64,000 nt of DNA from Galbula dea. Taxonomy: Eukaryota > Chordata > Aves > Piciformes > Galbulidae. The position numbers were made by a program, and so were the translations under genes. The number at the start of each line of letters is the position of its first letter. Position 1 is the stretch's first letter. The stretch spans positions 1,156,675 to 1,220,674 of the forward strand of contig VWZX01008142.1 of NCBI GenBank assembly GCA_013399015.1. Direction: 5' to 3'. Shown here one piece after another: positions 24,373 to 35,200 of this stretch. The notes beneath the pieces were generated by a model. That model ran no database searches, was not told the DNA's origin, and saw only the letters and a list, made by a program, of their open reading frames with translations.

Positions 24373-25426
24373 ATAAACCTGCTATGTAATTTTAGCCAGC
24401 AGTACCTCCAAACACTAAATCTACTGACTGCCACTGCAAAGATGTTGAAAGGAGGTTTGTGTACTTTCATTTTCATCAGATTACAAGTACTTCTCTTGAG
24501 CATCAGTAATAACTAAATGTCTTTTTTAAAGTGCTCTCAAGAGGGGAGGAAGTTAGTTGCCTGTGAATTTTCACTTTAGTTTATTATAGAGCTCTTTTTC
24601 CTCATTACAATTTCTTCAGCTTGAATAAACTTTTTGAGATGCAGATCTCTTTTGAGAACAGAGATTAATTTTCAGGCTTTGGTCTTGCAGGTTACTTGAT
24701 GTTTGAAGCATCCCTGGTAGAACTTTTGTCCACTTGCATTACTAGATAGAATCCTCCGGATCTAAAGTCAGAACCTATATGGCACTTAGTGCTGTAAAGT
24801 CTTGTGGTGCCACTGAGGTAACACCTCTTTGGTTATCTTGTTATCCTTTATTTTTCAGGTCTTCATTATCAGGAGTATCATAAGATGTGATTCAGCAAGC
24901 AGCAATACCAAGGTGGGGGTATCCAGTACATCAGTACCCTCAAATGGAAGACTGCAGTCCAAATCATGAGTAGGTTGATCCAGGTCTATTAAAATTCAAA
25001 TCTTTCTTACAAAACTCATGGAAGATTTTGGCTATATTGATAGAAGGAGTTCAGCTGGCTTGACTTAGTCCAAAGCTGTCACACTACCTCCTTCTAAAAG
25101 AGCAAGGGCAAAACTAGCTGTGAGATTTCAGGTTAAAGGTAGATCTTGGTAGCACCTTGAGCAGAATTTCTGTAATGTTTCTGTCACTGGTGAAAGTTAT
25201 GAGTGAGAAGATGCTATTTAATTGATGCAGATATACTTGAAGAGGAATGGCTGGAACCCTTTCTGTTTACATCTTTTCCCAGATGCTCTTTGTGTTCATC
25301 CTAATTCTCTTAGTCTGTAGGGCTAATACTTAGATTTATTTGTTAGATCTTTTTTTCTGGCTGTAAGGTAACTGAATTTCTGGTTTTCCTTATCTTTAGG
25401 AGTAAGGTGTGCAACCCACATGGGCA
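24373..25426. other. Unrecognised unique sequence
   Basis: About 1 kb between the solo LTR and a CR1 copy. Nothing supportable was seen. Confidence 0.5.
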
Positions 25427-25875
25427 TTCATAGAATAGAATCATAGGATGGCTCAGGTTGGAAGGGACCTTAAAGATCATCTAGTTCCAACCCCCCTGCC
25501 ATGGGCAGGGATGCCACATGCACTAGACCAGGTCATCCAGGGCCACATCCAGCCTGGCCTTAAACACTGCCAGGGATGGAGCCTCCACAACCTCTCTGGG
25601 CAACCTGGTCCAGTGCCTCACCACCCTTTGGGTAAAGAACCTCCTTCTAATCTCCAGCCTAAACCTCTCCTCCTTCAGCTTGTAGCCATTCCCTCGTGTC
25701 CTGCTGCAATCAGACCAGGAGAAAAGTCTCTCTCCTTCTGCCCTATAATCCCCTTTCAGGTACTGAAAGACCGCTATAAGGTCCCCTCTAAGCCTTCTCT
25801 TCTCCAGGCTGAACAACCCCAATTCCTTCAGCCTGTCCTCATAGGGGAGGTGCTCCAGTCCTTTGATCATTTTGA
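25427..25875 (-). mobile_element. CR1 LINE, 5'-truncated, best-preserved copy in the window
   Basis: Minus-strand CR1 reaching from the last part of the RT domain (near 25875) to the 3' end at 25427, with an attcatagaatagaatcata end. The coding part has no stop or frameshift, unlike the related copy at 62-606, so it is probably a younger insertion. The 5' edge runs into short tgatcattt repeats. Confidence 0.96.
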
Positions 25876-25879
25876 TCAT
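25523..25879 (-). pseudogene. CR1 reverse transcriptase C-terminal fragment, open frame
   Basis: An uninterrupted 118-codon frame: GLEHLPYEDRLKELGLFSLE, RGDLIAVFQYLKGDY, LFSWSDCSRTRGNGYKLKEE, RRFFTQRVVRHWTRLPREVV, APSLAVFKARLDVALDDLV, then stop at the family's usual place. It lacks the endonuclease and the catalytic RT motifs, so no activity is expected. The apparent start codon lies at the truncation point and is not a native start. Confidence 0.93.
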
Positions 25880-25903
25880 TTGATCCTTTGATCATTTGAT
25901 GAT
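25861..25903. repeat. Short tgatcattt tandem repeat at CR1 5' junction
   Basis: The CR1 segment ctttgatcat is repeated imperfectly about four times across the element's 5' edge. The seed unit is CR1 sequence itself, so the expansion seems to have begun at or after insertion. Confidence 0.75.
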
Positions 25904-28900
25904 TCCTAGCAGCAGCCTTCACAGCTCAAGAGGAATACAAGGACCAGAACTGAATTAACTTGAGACAACCCATCTTAAGGCCAAAATAAAAACTTGCCAA
26001 AACAAAACAAAAAGCAAATAGATTTCTTTTTATGAAAGCTGCATTTCCTCTGCTTGGAGCTGGTTCATTAACTGGAAACAGACATGCCTGGAGCAAAATT
26101 AATTAGTTTTGCTAGGTTAGTAATGTACCTTGCTTGGACTGAAATTGAAATTATTTTTCACAATAAACCATGCCACTTTTTATCAGAATTATCATTAATT
26201 GTAGGAAATAAGAATATGATGGAAGAATTTGTCAACTCTAATTTATTCATGCAGTGACCCTTAAAAATTATTAGTTTGCCTCATGAGATGCAGCAGGACC
26301 ACCTGACCAGTGTTAATGTCTGTATCTAGTCTGAGAAATTTCATCATTTCATATTGTTAAGCAATAAATGGGTAAATCATGCCTAAGGGTATTTATAAGA
26401 AGTTGAAAAAAGCCCGAATTTAATCTGACCATGTTCATGTTTGTTGTTCTTTTTTTAATAAAGATTCATGTCCTTTGTTAAGTTGCAGTAGAGTTTGGAG
26501 AAGAGCTTTATTTTGTATGAACAGTGTTAGTGTGGGGGTGATCCACTGAGAAAGCTCATAAAGCTTTATCTAATTTTAGTTCTGCAGCTGTTTCTTTGAT
26601 ACTTTAAAAGGCTGGTTTTGATACTTTCCAGTGGCTAAGGTAAAACACAACTTCAAAGTCAGATGAGTAAATCTTGTTAAGAAATTTTTTTGTTCCTACA
26701 GTGGATACCCTCAGAAAACTGTGACTGCCACAAAATTGCCTGTCACAGAAACTAGGTTACAAGCAAGCTCATGGAGACAACACCCCTGCTAGGTATTTAA
26801 AGCAGTTCACAACTTTCCAACTGATGCACTGAGACTTTTGGCTGGAAATTCTGAATTGATTCACTTAATGATCATCCTGCTCACTTCTGGTAGCATCCCT
26901 AAGTATTCTTTTAAATGAAGAATGAGGTTATATAGATTATAGCATGTATGATAACATCACTTTAATCTCACCCCATGAGGATATTCTCAAATTTCTAAGG
27001 CTGACTACAATTCAGCCTTATCCTGATATTCTGATTCCCTCTGAGAATAATTGAAATGTTGCTGCTGCAGTTTCAACAGAAACAGCATGGTTTGGTTTTT
27101 TTTCTGGGGAGAGGTTATTTTGTTTTTCTCAAAGACAAGTCCTTAAGATTTTTTTCCAGTAAGTTGTTTTATCTCTCACAGCACCTTACTGTGTCTTTTT
27201 GGATTGTGTATTTCCTTCCCCCTTCTTTTTTTCACATACTTATATGGAGATCTTGGTGCTGAATATGTTTTTCTTGCATAACATTCTGCCAAACTCATAA
27301 ATACAGGAATAATAGTGACAATAAATATCAGAAATTTTTATCACTGTGGACATTTTTATTCTTGCTGGAGTCTCTAATTTCCTTCCCCTCCCCATGTTAA
27401 TCTCTTGTGTGTTGATTAATACATTTATTATGCTATGGTGAGATTCTTTCCTCTCTTTGAACTCTTGTTTAGAGAAAGTTTCTGCTACAATAACTTATAT
27501 TTATGCTGCTGATCAGCTCATTATTTCTGTCTCAATAACTAATATATATTTTAATGTATTGTTTCTTTCAGGATACCAAATCCATAAAAGGAATAGATAC
27601 TCCTTCCCCAGCCCTTTCTATGATGGTACCTTTGCAGTGGTTCCCTAAGCCAACTTGCAAGTATCAGATTCCTCAATTCAAAAATCACATTCTATGTGTA
27701 TGTTTAGATGAAACATCAGTCTGACAGGATCTTTATCTTCATGGGCTAATTGTTAAGACACAAGATGCAGTCTGAACCCTGTATGTACAACCTGCATTGT
27801 ATGGGGAAAGTGTTTTCCCCATGTTTCCCTTCCACAGACTGGAAGGATTTCTGTCCAGAATTTTCTGCATACCTTTGTAATCATACATGAACTGAAGCAG
27901 TTAAAAGTGGTATAATAATGGTCAATATAGAAATATTCTAAAGGTTTTGCTGGTGATTGCTGTTCTCTTCACTTCTCCAGCTTGCCAGAACTGCATACCT
28001 GAGGTCAAACACATGTTTTGTGTGATAAGAGACTTATCCCAGGATTTCATCTTTAATGTTAATGTGAACGTGCCAGGCCTGCCATCTGAGCTTAGGAAAC
28101 AGTGAGTACAAATAAGTGACCAGTTTGTTCTGCATTGAAGTGCTGGCTTTTGGGGAAGGGACAGAACTGTGAGCAATTGATTTGGGAGGGTGGCATACTT
28201 TGGATGAGCTGAATAATTTTGGAATTAAAGATTTTTGAAAAGTGTGTTTTCCTCATTTAAGCAAATACAAACAACAATAGGATGCAACAGTTTGCTCCTT
28301 TTGCTGGCAGATGTATTTACTGCCTCTGAGATTAATTTGGAATGATATTTCTCCTGAAATATAATGTAATTCAGTGATTCTGAAGCTTTGTGGACAAGGC
28401 TCTGCCCTGTCTGTATTGAGTTACTTCTAATTTTCTCTAAACCTTTCATAACTGTATTCTCACCCAGTCTGTCCAGTTGCTCTAATGCCAGCACCTCACT
28501 TCACGGTGAAGCAGGTGTTTCATAAGGCAGAGAGTGATTTCAGCTTGCATCCAATTCACACTGCAGGCTCCAGACAGCTATACCCATTTAATTAATGGCT
28601 TTGGGAGCATATTTGGAATCTACAGATGATGACAGGATTTAGGAGTTTGAGGGGAGGATACTGTGTGGGTGCTCCTCTGTTCTCATCCCACTCAGTGTTT
28701 GTTGCAAAGTGATGTATAACTGCTGCTAACTTAAGGCATTTTGCACAGGATTTGGAAAAGACTATGTCCACTTGGCAAGTGCTAGTTCTTGGAAATCTTG
28801 CTGCAGAATAGCAAAAACTGTAACTCTGAGACAACTAAACAGGCTTGACACAAACTGCCTCCATGAGAATTTCCTTAATATGTTCTCTTTAGTGAATGGG

Positions 28901-29000
28901 TTTTTTGTTTGTTTGTTTCATAGAGGTACAGTATTTTCTTTGAACAGCTTAGTCTTATTTTTTTCTTTTTTTTCTGTAATATGTTTTCATCTGCTTCCAG

Positions 29001-29119
29001 AGGTTAATCCTGAGGAAGATGTCAGGTCTAGTTTTCCCATGAATGGAGAAGGCAATAGAAATGAGAAAAGAGTTAAAGGTCTTTAAGGTATAAACTAAGA
29101 GAAAATAGTCTGAAATAAA
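29001..29119 (+). other. Possible terminal exon with polyA signal (weak)
   Basis: A long pyrimidine-rich tract (about 28950-28998) ends in ctgcttccag at 29000, a good acceptor shape. The open frame that follows reads EVNPEEDVRSSFPMNGEG then NRNEKRVKGL and stops at 29084-29086. AATAAA occurs at 29114-29119. The peptide is hydrophilic and unlike the low-complexity text before the acceptor. I recognise no protein family, and no upstream exon can be identified, so chance is a real alternative. Confidence 0.2.
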
Positions 29120-30437
29120 GAGCTGTGCTAAGTAAGAAAGCTGTCTAGGAAACCTATTGGTGAGTATGATCACTTTTATTATATGGGTCAGAAATGTAGG
29201 ACATTTCTGTCAAATCAATTGCAACAATATTAGACTTTCCAGTGTTACTTCAATAATGGTTAATAAATTGCTTATGACTCATTACTCAGTTGCTAGGAAA
29301 TTACTGAGCATGTAAAAAAATCTTAAATTTAGGTCATGAGTGAGGGGATTGGTAATTTATCAAGGTGGAGGTGATTGACACCCTTCAAAAACTGACTTTT
29401 AAAAAGGACTCTTGCCCTGAGAGTATGACATGGATAATTCACACTTGTTCCTAATAAACTGTCCTTGCAATGTAACACATGAAGCACGTGTTCCAAATAT
29501 CAAAGAAGAATAATACCAAATCAAAAGCTGGCTAACTAGCCAAGATTTGTGTTTGAGAGAGGACTGGTAGGAAGATTATAGAACAACTGTAAATGCAGAT
29601 TTGCAATTACAGTGGGAACTGAAGAGCATTACTTGGCAACTGGTGACATTCCAGCTGTACCTATATTGGGAAAAGGTCCATATGTAAATTAGTAAAAACA
29701 ATTCCTAGTTATCAATAGACAATTCTGAATTTCTGATCTGACTTGCACTACTGCCAATTACTGTAGCCAGGGCTGTATCAGTCATTCAGAATTCATTGCT
29801 CACAAATAGTATTTAGACCTCTCAAAGTGATCATGAAACTGAATGGTGTCTTAAAGTATGCTCAAGAGGATGGAAATGGGTGGTGATGGTGATATGGAAG
29901 TGTAAAAGCTGAATGAAACAAATATGGGAGACTGGCACTTCTGTAGTAGGCAGAGAAGCACATTTGTGTGATCTAGCAATACACTGCTGAACATGAAAAG
30001 CTTTGAGAACCTGCTGGGGTGTTTGTTTACAAATGTAAATATGTCTGTGTTATATTTAACCTTGACAGATATTGTTTAAAGCATGTGATAACTTATAGTA
30101 TATTTCTTGTCAGATATCCTCATAGAAGCTTAGCAGAAAAGCTCAGCATTTCTCAGGAAGGAAAGTGGGCAAGCACAAAGAAACAGCTCTGGAAGATGTC
30201 ACTCTCCCTTTGTTCTAGGCATCCTTCTCCCAAAAGCTCCTCTGCACTGTTTCTGTTACACTTCTCCATGCAGAAGAGTTTCTGTGCCGCAGCATACACT
30301 GGACTGGTAAATAGTTTTCCTTGCCATACTGAGAAAACATGCAGAGTACAACTACCAAATCACAATGAACTGATTAGCTTGGTTTCTCACTCTGTTTTGG
30401 CATAAAGAGGGCTTCATTACACTAATGTTTCTCCCAG

Positions 30438-30501
30438 GTTGTTGTTCCAACTGAAGTGCCATGGAAAATGACTGTTTATGCTGTTGCCTGTCGAATAACA
30501 G
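30438..30501 (+). other. Possible 64-base internal exon (weak)
   Basis: The stretch lies between an acceptor-like gtttctcccag (ending 30437) and a donor-like ag/gtagga at 30501/30502. One frame is open across it (VVVPTEVPWKM then TVYAVACRITG); the other two forward frames have stops. I do not recognise the peptide. A short open frame between two splice-like sites is expected several times by chance in 64 kb. Confidence 0.15.
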
Positions 30502-32195
30502 GTAGGAAAAAGAAAATACAGACCAATGTTACTACACTGTTTAGGATTCCTCTGTAATGTTGTTTACCTGTGATCTCTGAAGAGAGAAGTGATTTTACTG
30601 TACATGTTGATGGTGGTTGAAGCCAAGAACCAAATATTTAATAAGGCTTTAATTATAGTAGCTGGTTATTTAAACATTTCTGAGAAGCGATATGATAATT
30701 AATTACAGTTGTTAATTATAGGGCTCTGTGCTTGTCTTTGAAAGCTCTGTGCTGCTGAGGTCTCCAGACCTTTACTATCAGCCTGTGTGTCCATGATTTA
30801 GAGGTCTCTCCTGGGGAAAGCATCATCTCCATGTTGCCCTTTATTGTCTGGTTTCTGTCATGTCTTCCAGTCCCAGGTTGGTGAGTGCAGCTTGCAGGAA
30901 AAGGAGAGTGAGTGGGGCAGAAAACAAAGAGCTTGCACTCTAAGGACATAGGAAAGTCAGAAGTAATACATGTCTGTCAAATTTTAATGGCTGTTCAGCA
31001 CTTGGAAGCTCTCAGGAAGCTTCAGTCAGAAGTACTAGGACCAGGAAGCAAACTGTTTTTCCCTCTGTTCTTAAAAGTGCACGATACTTCTTGACACTCC
31101 CTTTGGAGCACAGCTGTAATGTAACTGTAACCTGGAACACAGAGAGCATTAAATATGCTAGAAATGTTTTTTTTTAGTCTGTCTTGATTACAGTATTTCA
31201 CTGATTAGATCTATTCCATTCTCAATAAATCTTCACATAGTGCATGCATCAGTTGTAAGGCTATTCTCCATCCTGATATATATCTGGAAGCTATATATCT
31301 GCTAGGTTACAGTCAAGTGGTTGTTTATGTGAAGTAAAACCAGCTCTTTAAAACTTGATCTTAACCCTGGTACCATTTCTTGAAATAAAGTTTTCAAGAG
31401 CTGGGTTTGAAACTGTTTTTTGTCCTTTGTAACTCATTTATATTGTTAAAACAAAAAGAGAAGGATTGAGTTACTTTGACAGAAGTGTGCTTATTACTTC
31501 ATCCAATCCTTATAGTTTTTGATAAAGAATTTTTCTGATGAAGATTTTTTTCTAGAAAAAATAATTTTCAGATAGGCATGCTTGACAAGTCCTCCAAATC
31601 TTACCTTGTTGCCCAAGGTTCTAAACTTTTTTTCCTTTTAAACAGTGTGAATATACCTTCTTGTACATTCAACATTTTAAAGACCAAAGCTATCAATAGA
31701 AATATTTTGGGGGAGTTTGAGCAGGATATCAGACTATGTCTATGTCTTTGTGGAGCTGGAATGTGTGGCTTGAATGAGGCTTTCTGTCCTCCTTCTGGAG
31801 GATGCTGTGTGTTAATAGCATGCTCAAATACAACCAACAGGGGGGTGCCAGGTGTTACAGACAAATGGTTTTAATGCACACCTCCAAACCCCTGTGCAAC
31901 AGCCTCCTGTGCAGACACCAGCATGACAGCCACCTGCATGGAAAAATGACATGCTGTCTACAACAAGTGACACTTTTTCCTTGCTTAAAAGGTTGTTGTG
32001 AGGAAAATGCTTCAGCCAGACCCCTCTGCAGGAGATGTACAAAGGATGAAGGAGATAACTTCTTTGAAGCACATCTGTAATCCAGACAAAATTTTTGTGC
32101 TTGACTTGAAAGACTGAGAATCCTGTTTCTACTGAACAGGCAGCTGGGGAGTTCATCTTGCATTGTGTAGCTGTAGCACACAAAGAGGTTGGATA

Positions 32196-32277
32196 CCACA
32201 GAATGTTAGGAGTTGGAAGGGACCTTGAAAGACCAAATAGTCCAACCCCCCTGCCAGAGTAGGATTCCCTAGACCAT
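32196..32277 (-). mobile_element. CR1 3'-end fragment, short
   Basis: Minus-strand CR1 tail of about 80 bases: ccacagaatgttaggagttg, then tccaacccccctgccagagt and aggattccctagacca, after which similarity stops. Same subtype as 14208-14402. It is a very short 5'-truncated insertion. Confidence 0.92.
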
Positions 32278-35200
32278 ATGATACCTTACTTTAAGCCACA
32301 CTGCTAGTGCTATATTTGTGGGAAGTATCCCCACTCTGGGACTGAAAGGTAACCAGGAGACTTCTGAAAGTGCAGGAGCCTCACCACTGCTGGGGAAATC
32401 TTCACTGGGAGATCTTAGTTGCCCTCCCCTTGGGCACAAATGCAGTTGCACATTTGTGGGAGCCTCATGCTAGTCCTGCTATGGTTTCATAGTTTTCTGA
32501 CACCAAGTGACCTGTTTTTCTTGTCCCAAACTTTGGTCCACAGTGGTATGCTGTGATCCCTACAAACACATAGGCACCAGTGGCATTTCAAAAAAGCCAT
32601 TCCTAGTGTGTTTCATAGGAAACTAATTTTTATTGACAGTTTCAAGGTCATATTATTTAATGAGGAGTTGTACTTAGGCCTTCCACTGCTCTTTTATAAA
32701 GAAGGCTCACTTTTTTTTTTGGTGCAGTTCAAATCTTTATCCTTGGTCTAGTCAGAAAACTTCAAATTTGATGAAAATTATATATCAAGCACTTACATAA
32801 TCCTAAAACATACCTCTCTGTAAGTATATAATGACAGTGTGCTCTTTTAAATCAATTCTTCTAGAAATAACAAAGCTGGAGATTTGGTAAGTCTCATGGG
32901 CCAATTTCAAGTGAGCAGAAAGAATCAATTTATCACAGTCAAGTGATCTTAGGACCTCCTGTCTTTATTTTTTTTTAAATATGAAGCATGAAAATGAAAT
33001 GCTGCAATTTTATGGAGATGTTCCTAACTCAGTTTGTGGGGATTTAAATACAATAAAATAGCAGTTTAAAAACATTTTTATGAAGAAATTTTAGGTCAGC
33101 CCACCTACCTCAAATAACTACCAGGCCTTAAAAGTTAGGGGGAAATGTGGAGACTAGTGCATGAAAAAAATCTGCAGTTATTCTACTCTTCTGGGCTTAA
33201 AATTTCTGATTTTGTTTGTTTTTCTCTTCTCCCCTCTGTAAGATGCACTCTGGGTTGCAATTGGTTTACTCATACTAAACATAGAAGTTGGATTGTAGAG
33301 AATGGTTTTGGCTCACTTCTTTACTTGCTGCTTCCACACTCCCAGCCTCATTTGTGTGCTTTATGCAGGGACACACAAAGTTTCTACTTAGATGTGATTC
33401 ATTTTCCCTGCTGTTGATGTAATCAAACTGAAATTTTGACATAAACTTTTAAAACTCTAACTTACAGTAAGAAAAGCAACTTCTCATGTTCCTGTAGTTA
33501 TTCAAGTTCATTTTATGCACTGTCAAGGAAGCCATGACTCCCATGTGTCTTAATCAAATAGGTTTCCTTTTTCATTGAAGCTTTCCTAGTGAAGGTCCTC
33601 TGCAGGAACTAGATGATGATCATGCCATCCAGTGCTTTACAATACTCTTTATTTTCTGTGTCTAAGTATTCAAATGCTGTCTTACTAAGTGATTGTTTAA
33701 TTTTAGTAGTTGGCATGGAAAACACTGCTAGAACTTGATTGTGTTGCTTTGTCTATTGCTTGTTATCATCTGATTACCTTAATAGGATTATATATAGTAG
33801 AGAGCATAGGTGGACAAATTTTGGTTTTTGGAATGATTTAGTGTTACTGTATAATACTGTGCAATATCTTTATCTGCTCTGAATAATCAAATAGTAGCTT
33901 GAGTGGAGCTTCTAGATTTAATGTTGTGGAAAACATCAACAGTTTCAGTGCAGTGTGGCCAGATGTCATTTATTTGACATAATGGTATTGAACTGATGGT
34001 TCACTTATTACCTCGAGCTACTTACAGCTGAAAGAGAGAGGAATCATCTTTTCATTATATAATGAGAGAAAAGGTGAGTCTGATGTCAGGGTGTTGACTT
34101 CCCCCAAAGGAATTAGGAGTGCAGAAATCCAGCACAAGTTGGTGAAGGACAAAATAGTCAGTGGGAGGAAACAAAAAAATCTGTCAAAAAATGCATAATT
34201 GTACCTAAATTGGGAAAAGCTGAGGAAGATAGTTTGGTGTGGATTTATTTACCTTTTCTTAAAAACAAAAGATCTCTCCTGAATCACTACAGCAGCACAG
34301 CAGTACTCTTGCAGTGATCTATGGCTTCTGTGGTGGGTAAACTCTGTGCATGTTCTGCTGCCTTTATATATAGTCTGTGCTATTGCAATTTATGAAGAAG
34401 ATTAATTAGCATGGGAATTAGAAAGTGATAATTAGTATCAACAACCAAATGCAATTATACTTGTTAAATTAATCTATTTTAAGAAGGGTTTTTTTAAGTG
34501 ATGGAATAATTTCAGCCAGAAGAGGGCTACAAAATGTGGATGAAAATCTCATGATAGTTATCATTTTCCCTACTGCCCAGAGCAATTGATGCTAGCTGCA
34601 AAATTTACATATAGACTTTGAATTCTTGCCAACCTCAGCCAGGTCTGCATCTAGAAATTAAACAAGGTTCCATTTCTGCATTAAAGTATTGACCAAATGT
34701 GGAAAGGAATTTAAAGAGTTAATCCATGGTTTAGTTCTTTTCTGTCTTCCAGTTTCATTAGTCTTGAAAGCTTTTTCTACCTTTTATTACTCTATTGGTT
34801 TTAGATATAGAAATATTTCTACTTGTGTATTATAGTTCCAAGAGGAAATAGGAATTTGAGTGGGAAAACAATCCAGGATACTTACATGTTTTTGGGAAAC
34901 TATTGGAATATCTCAATCCTGAAGCTGTTGGAGATGCTAAATGTTTTTTTCTACTTTGCTCTGGGAGGTCCAGCAGAGTGGTGTAACACTGTCCGAGAGC
35001 TGGAGTCACTGTGTTTTCTTCTGAATGCAGCATTAATGGCAAACATGTGACTTAACCAGTCATCCTGTAAGTGTGTGCTGATCTTTGAGTGTGCACTCTG
35101 CACTCCTGGTTCCCAAAGTGGGGTTTTCTGGCTTCCTAGCAGTCAGATACTGGTTATTCAGATGAATCTGTTGAGCTGGAAATACCAGTTTTGGAAGAGG

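Larger units (their letters stand above)
25904..32195. other. Unique sequence with two weak exon candidates
   Basis: About 6.3 kb of AT-rich sequence. Two places have splice-like context with an open frame (29001-29119 and 30438-30501). Both are listed separately at low confidence. Between 31802 and 32199 several frames on both strands are unusually free of stops, but no domain is recognisable. The rest shows nothing supportable. Confidence 0.45.

Noticed and set aside
31824..32183. 119-codon Cys-rich minus-strand frame as a possible zinc-binding protein
   Set aside because: Cysteines have no regular CxxC spacing of a known finger, and the overlapping frames are equally open.
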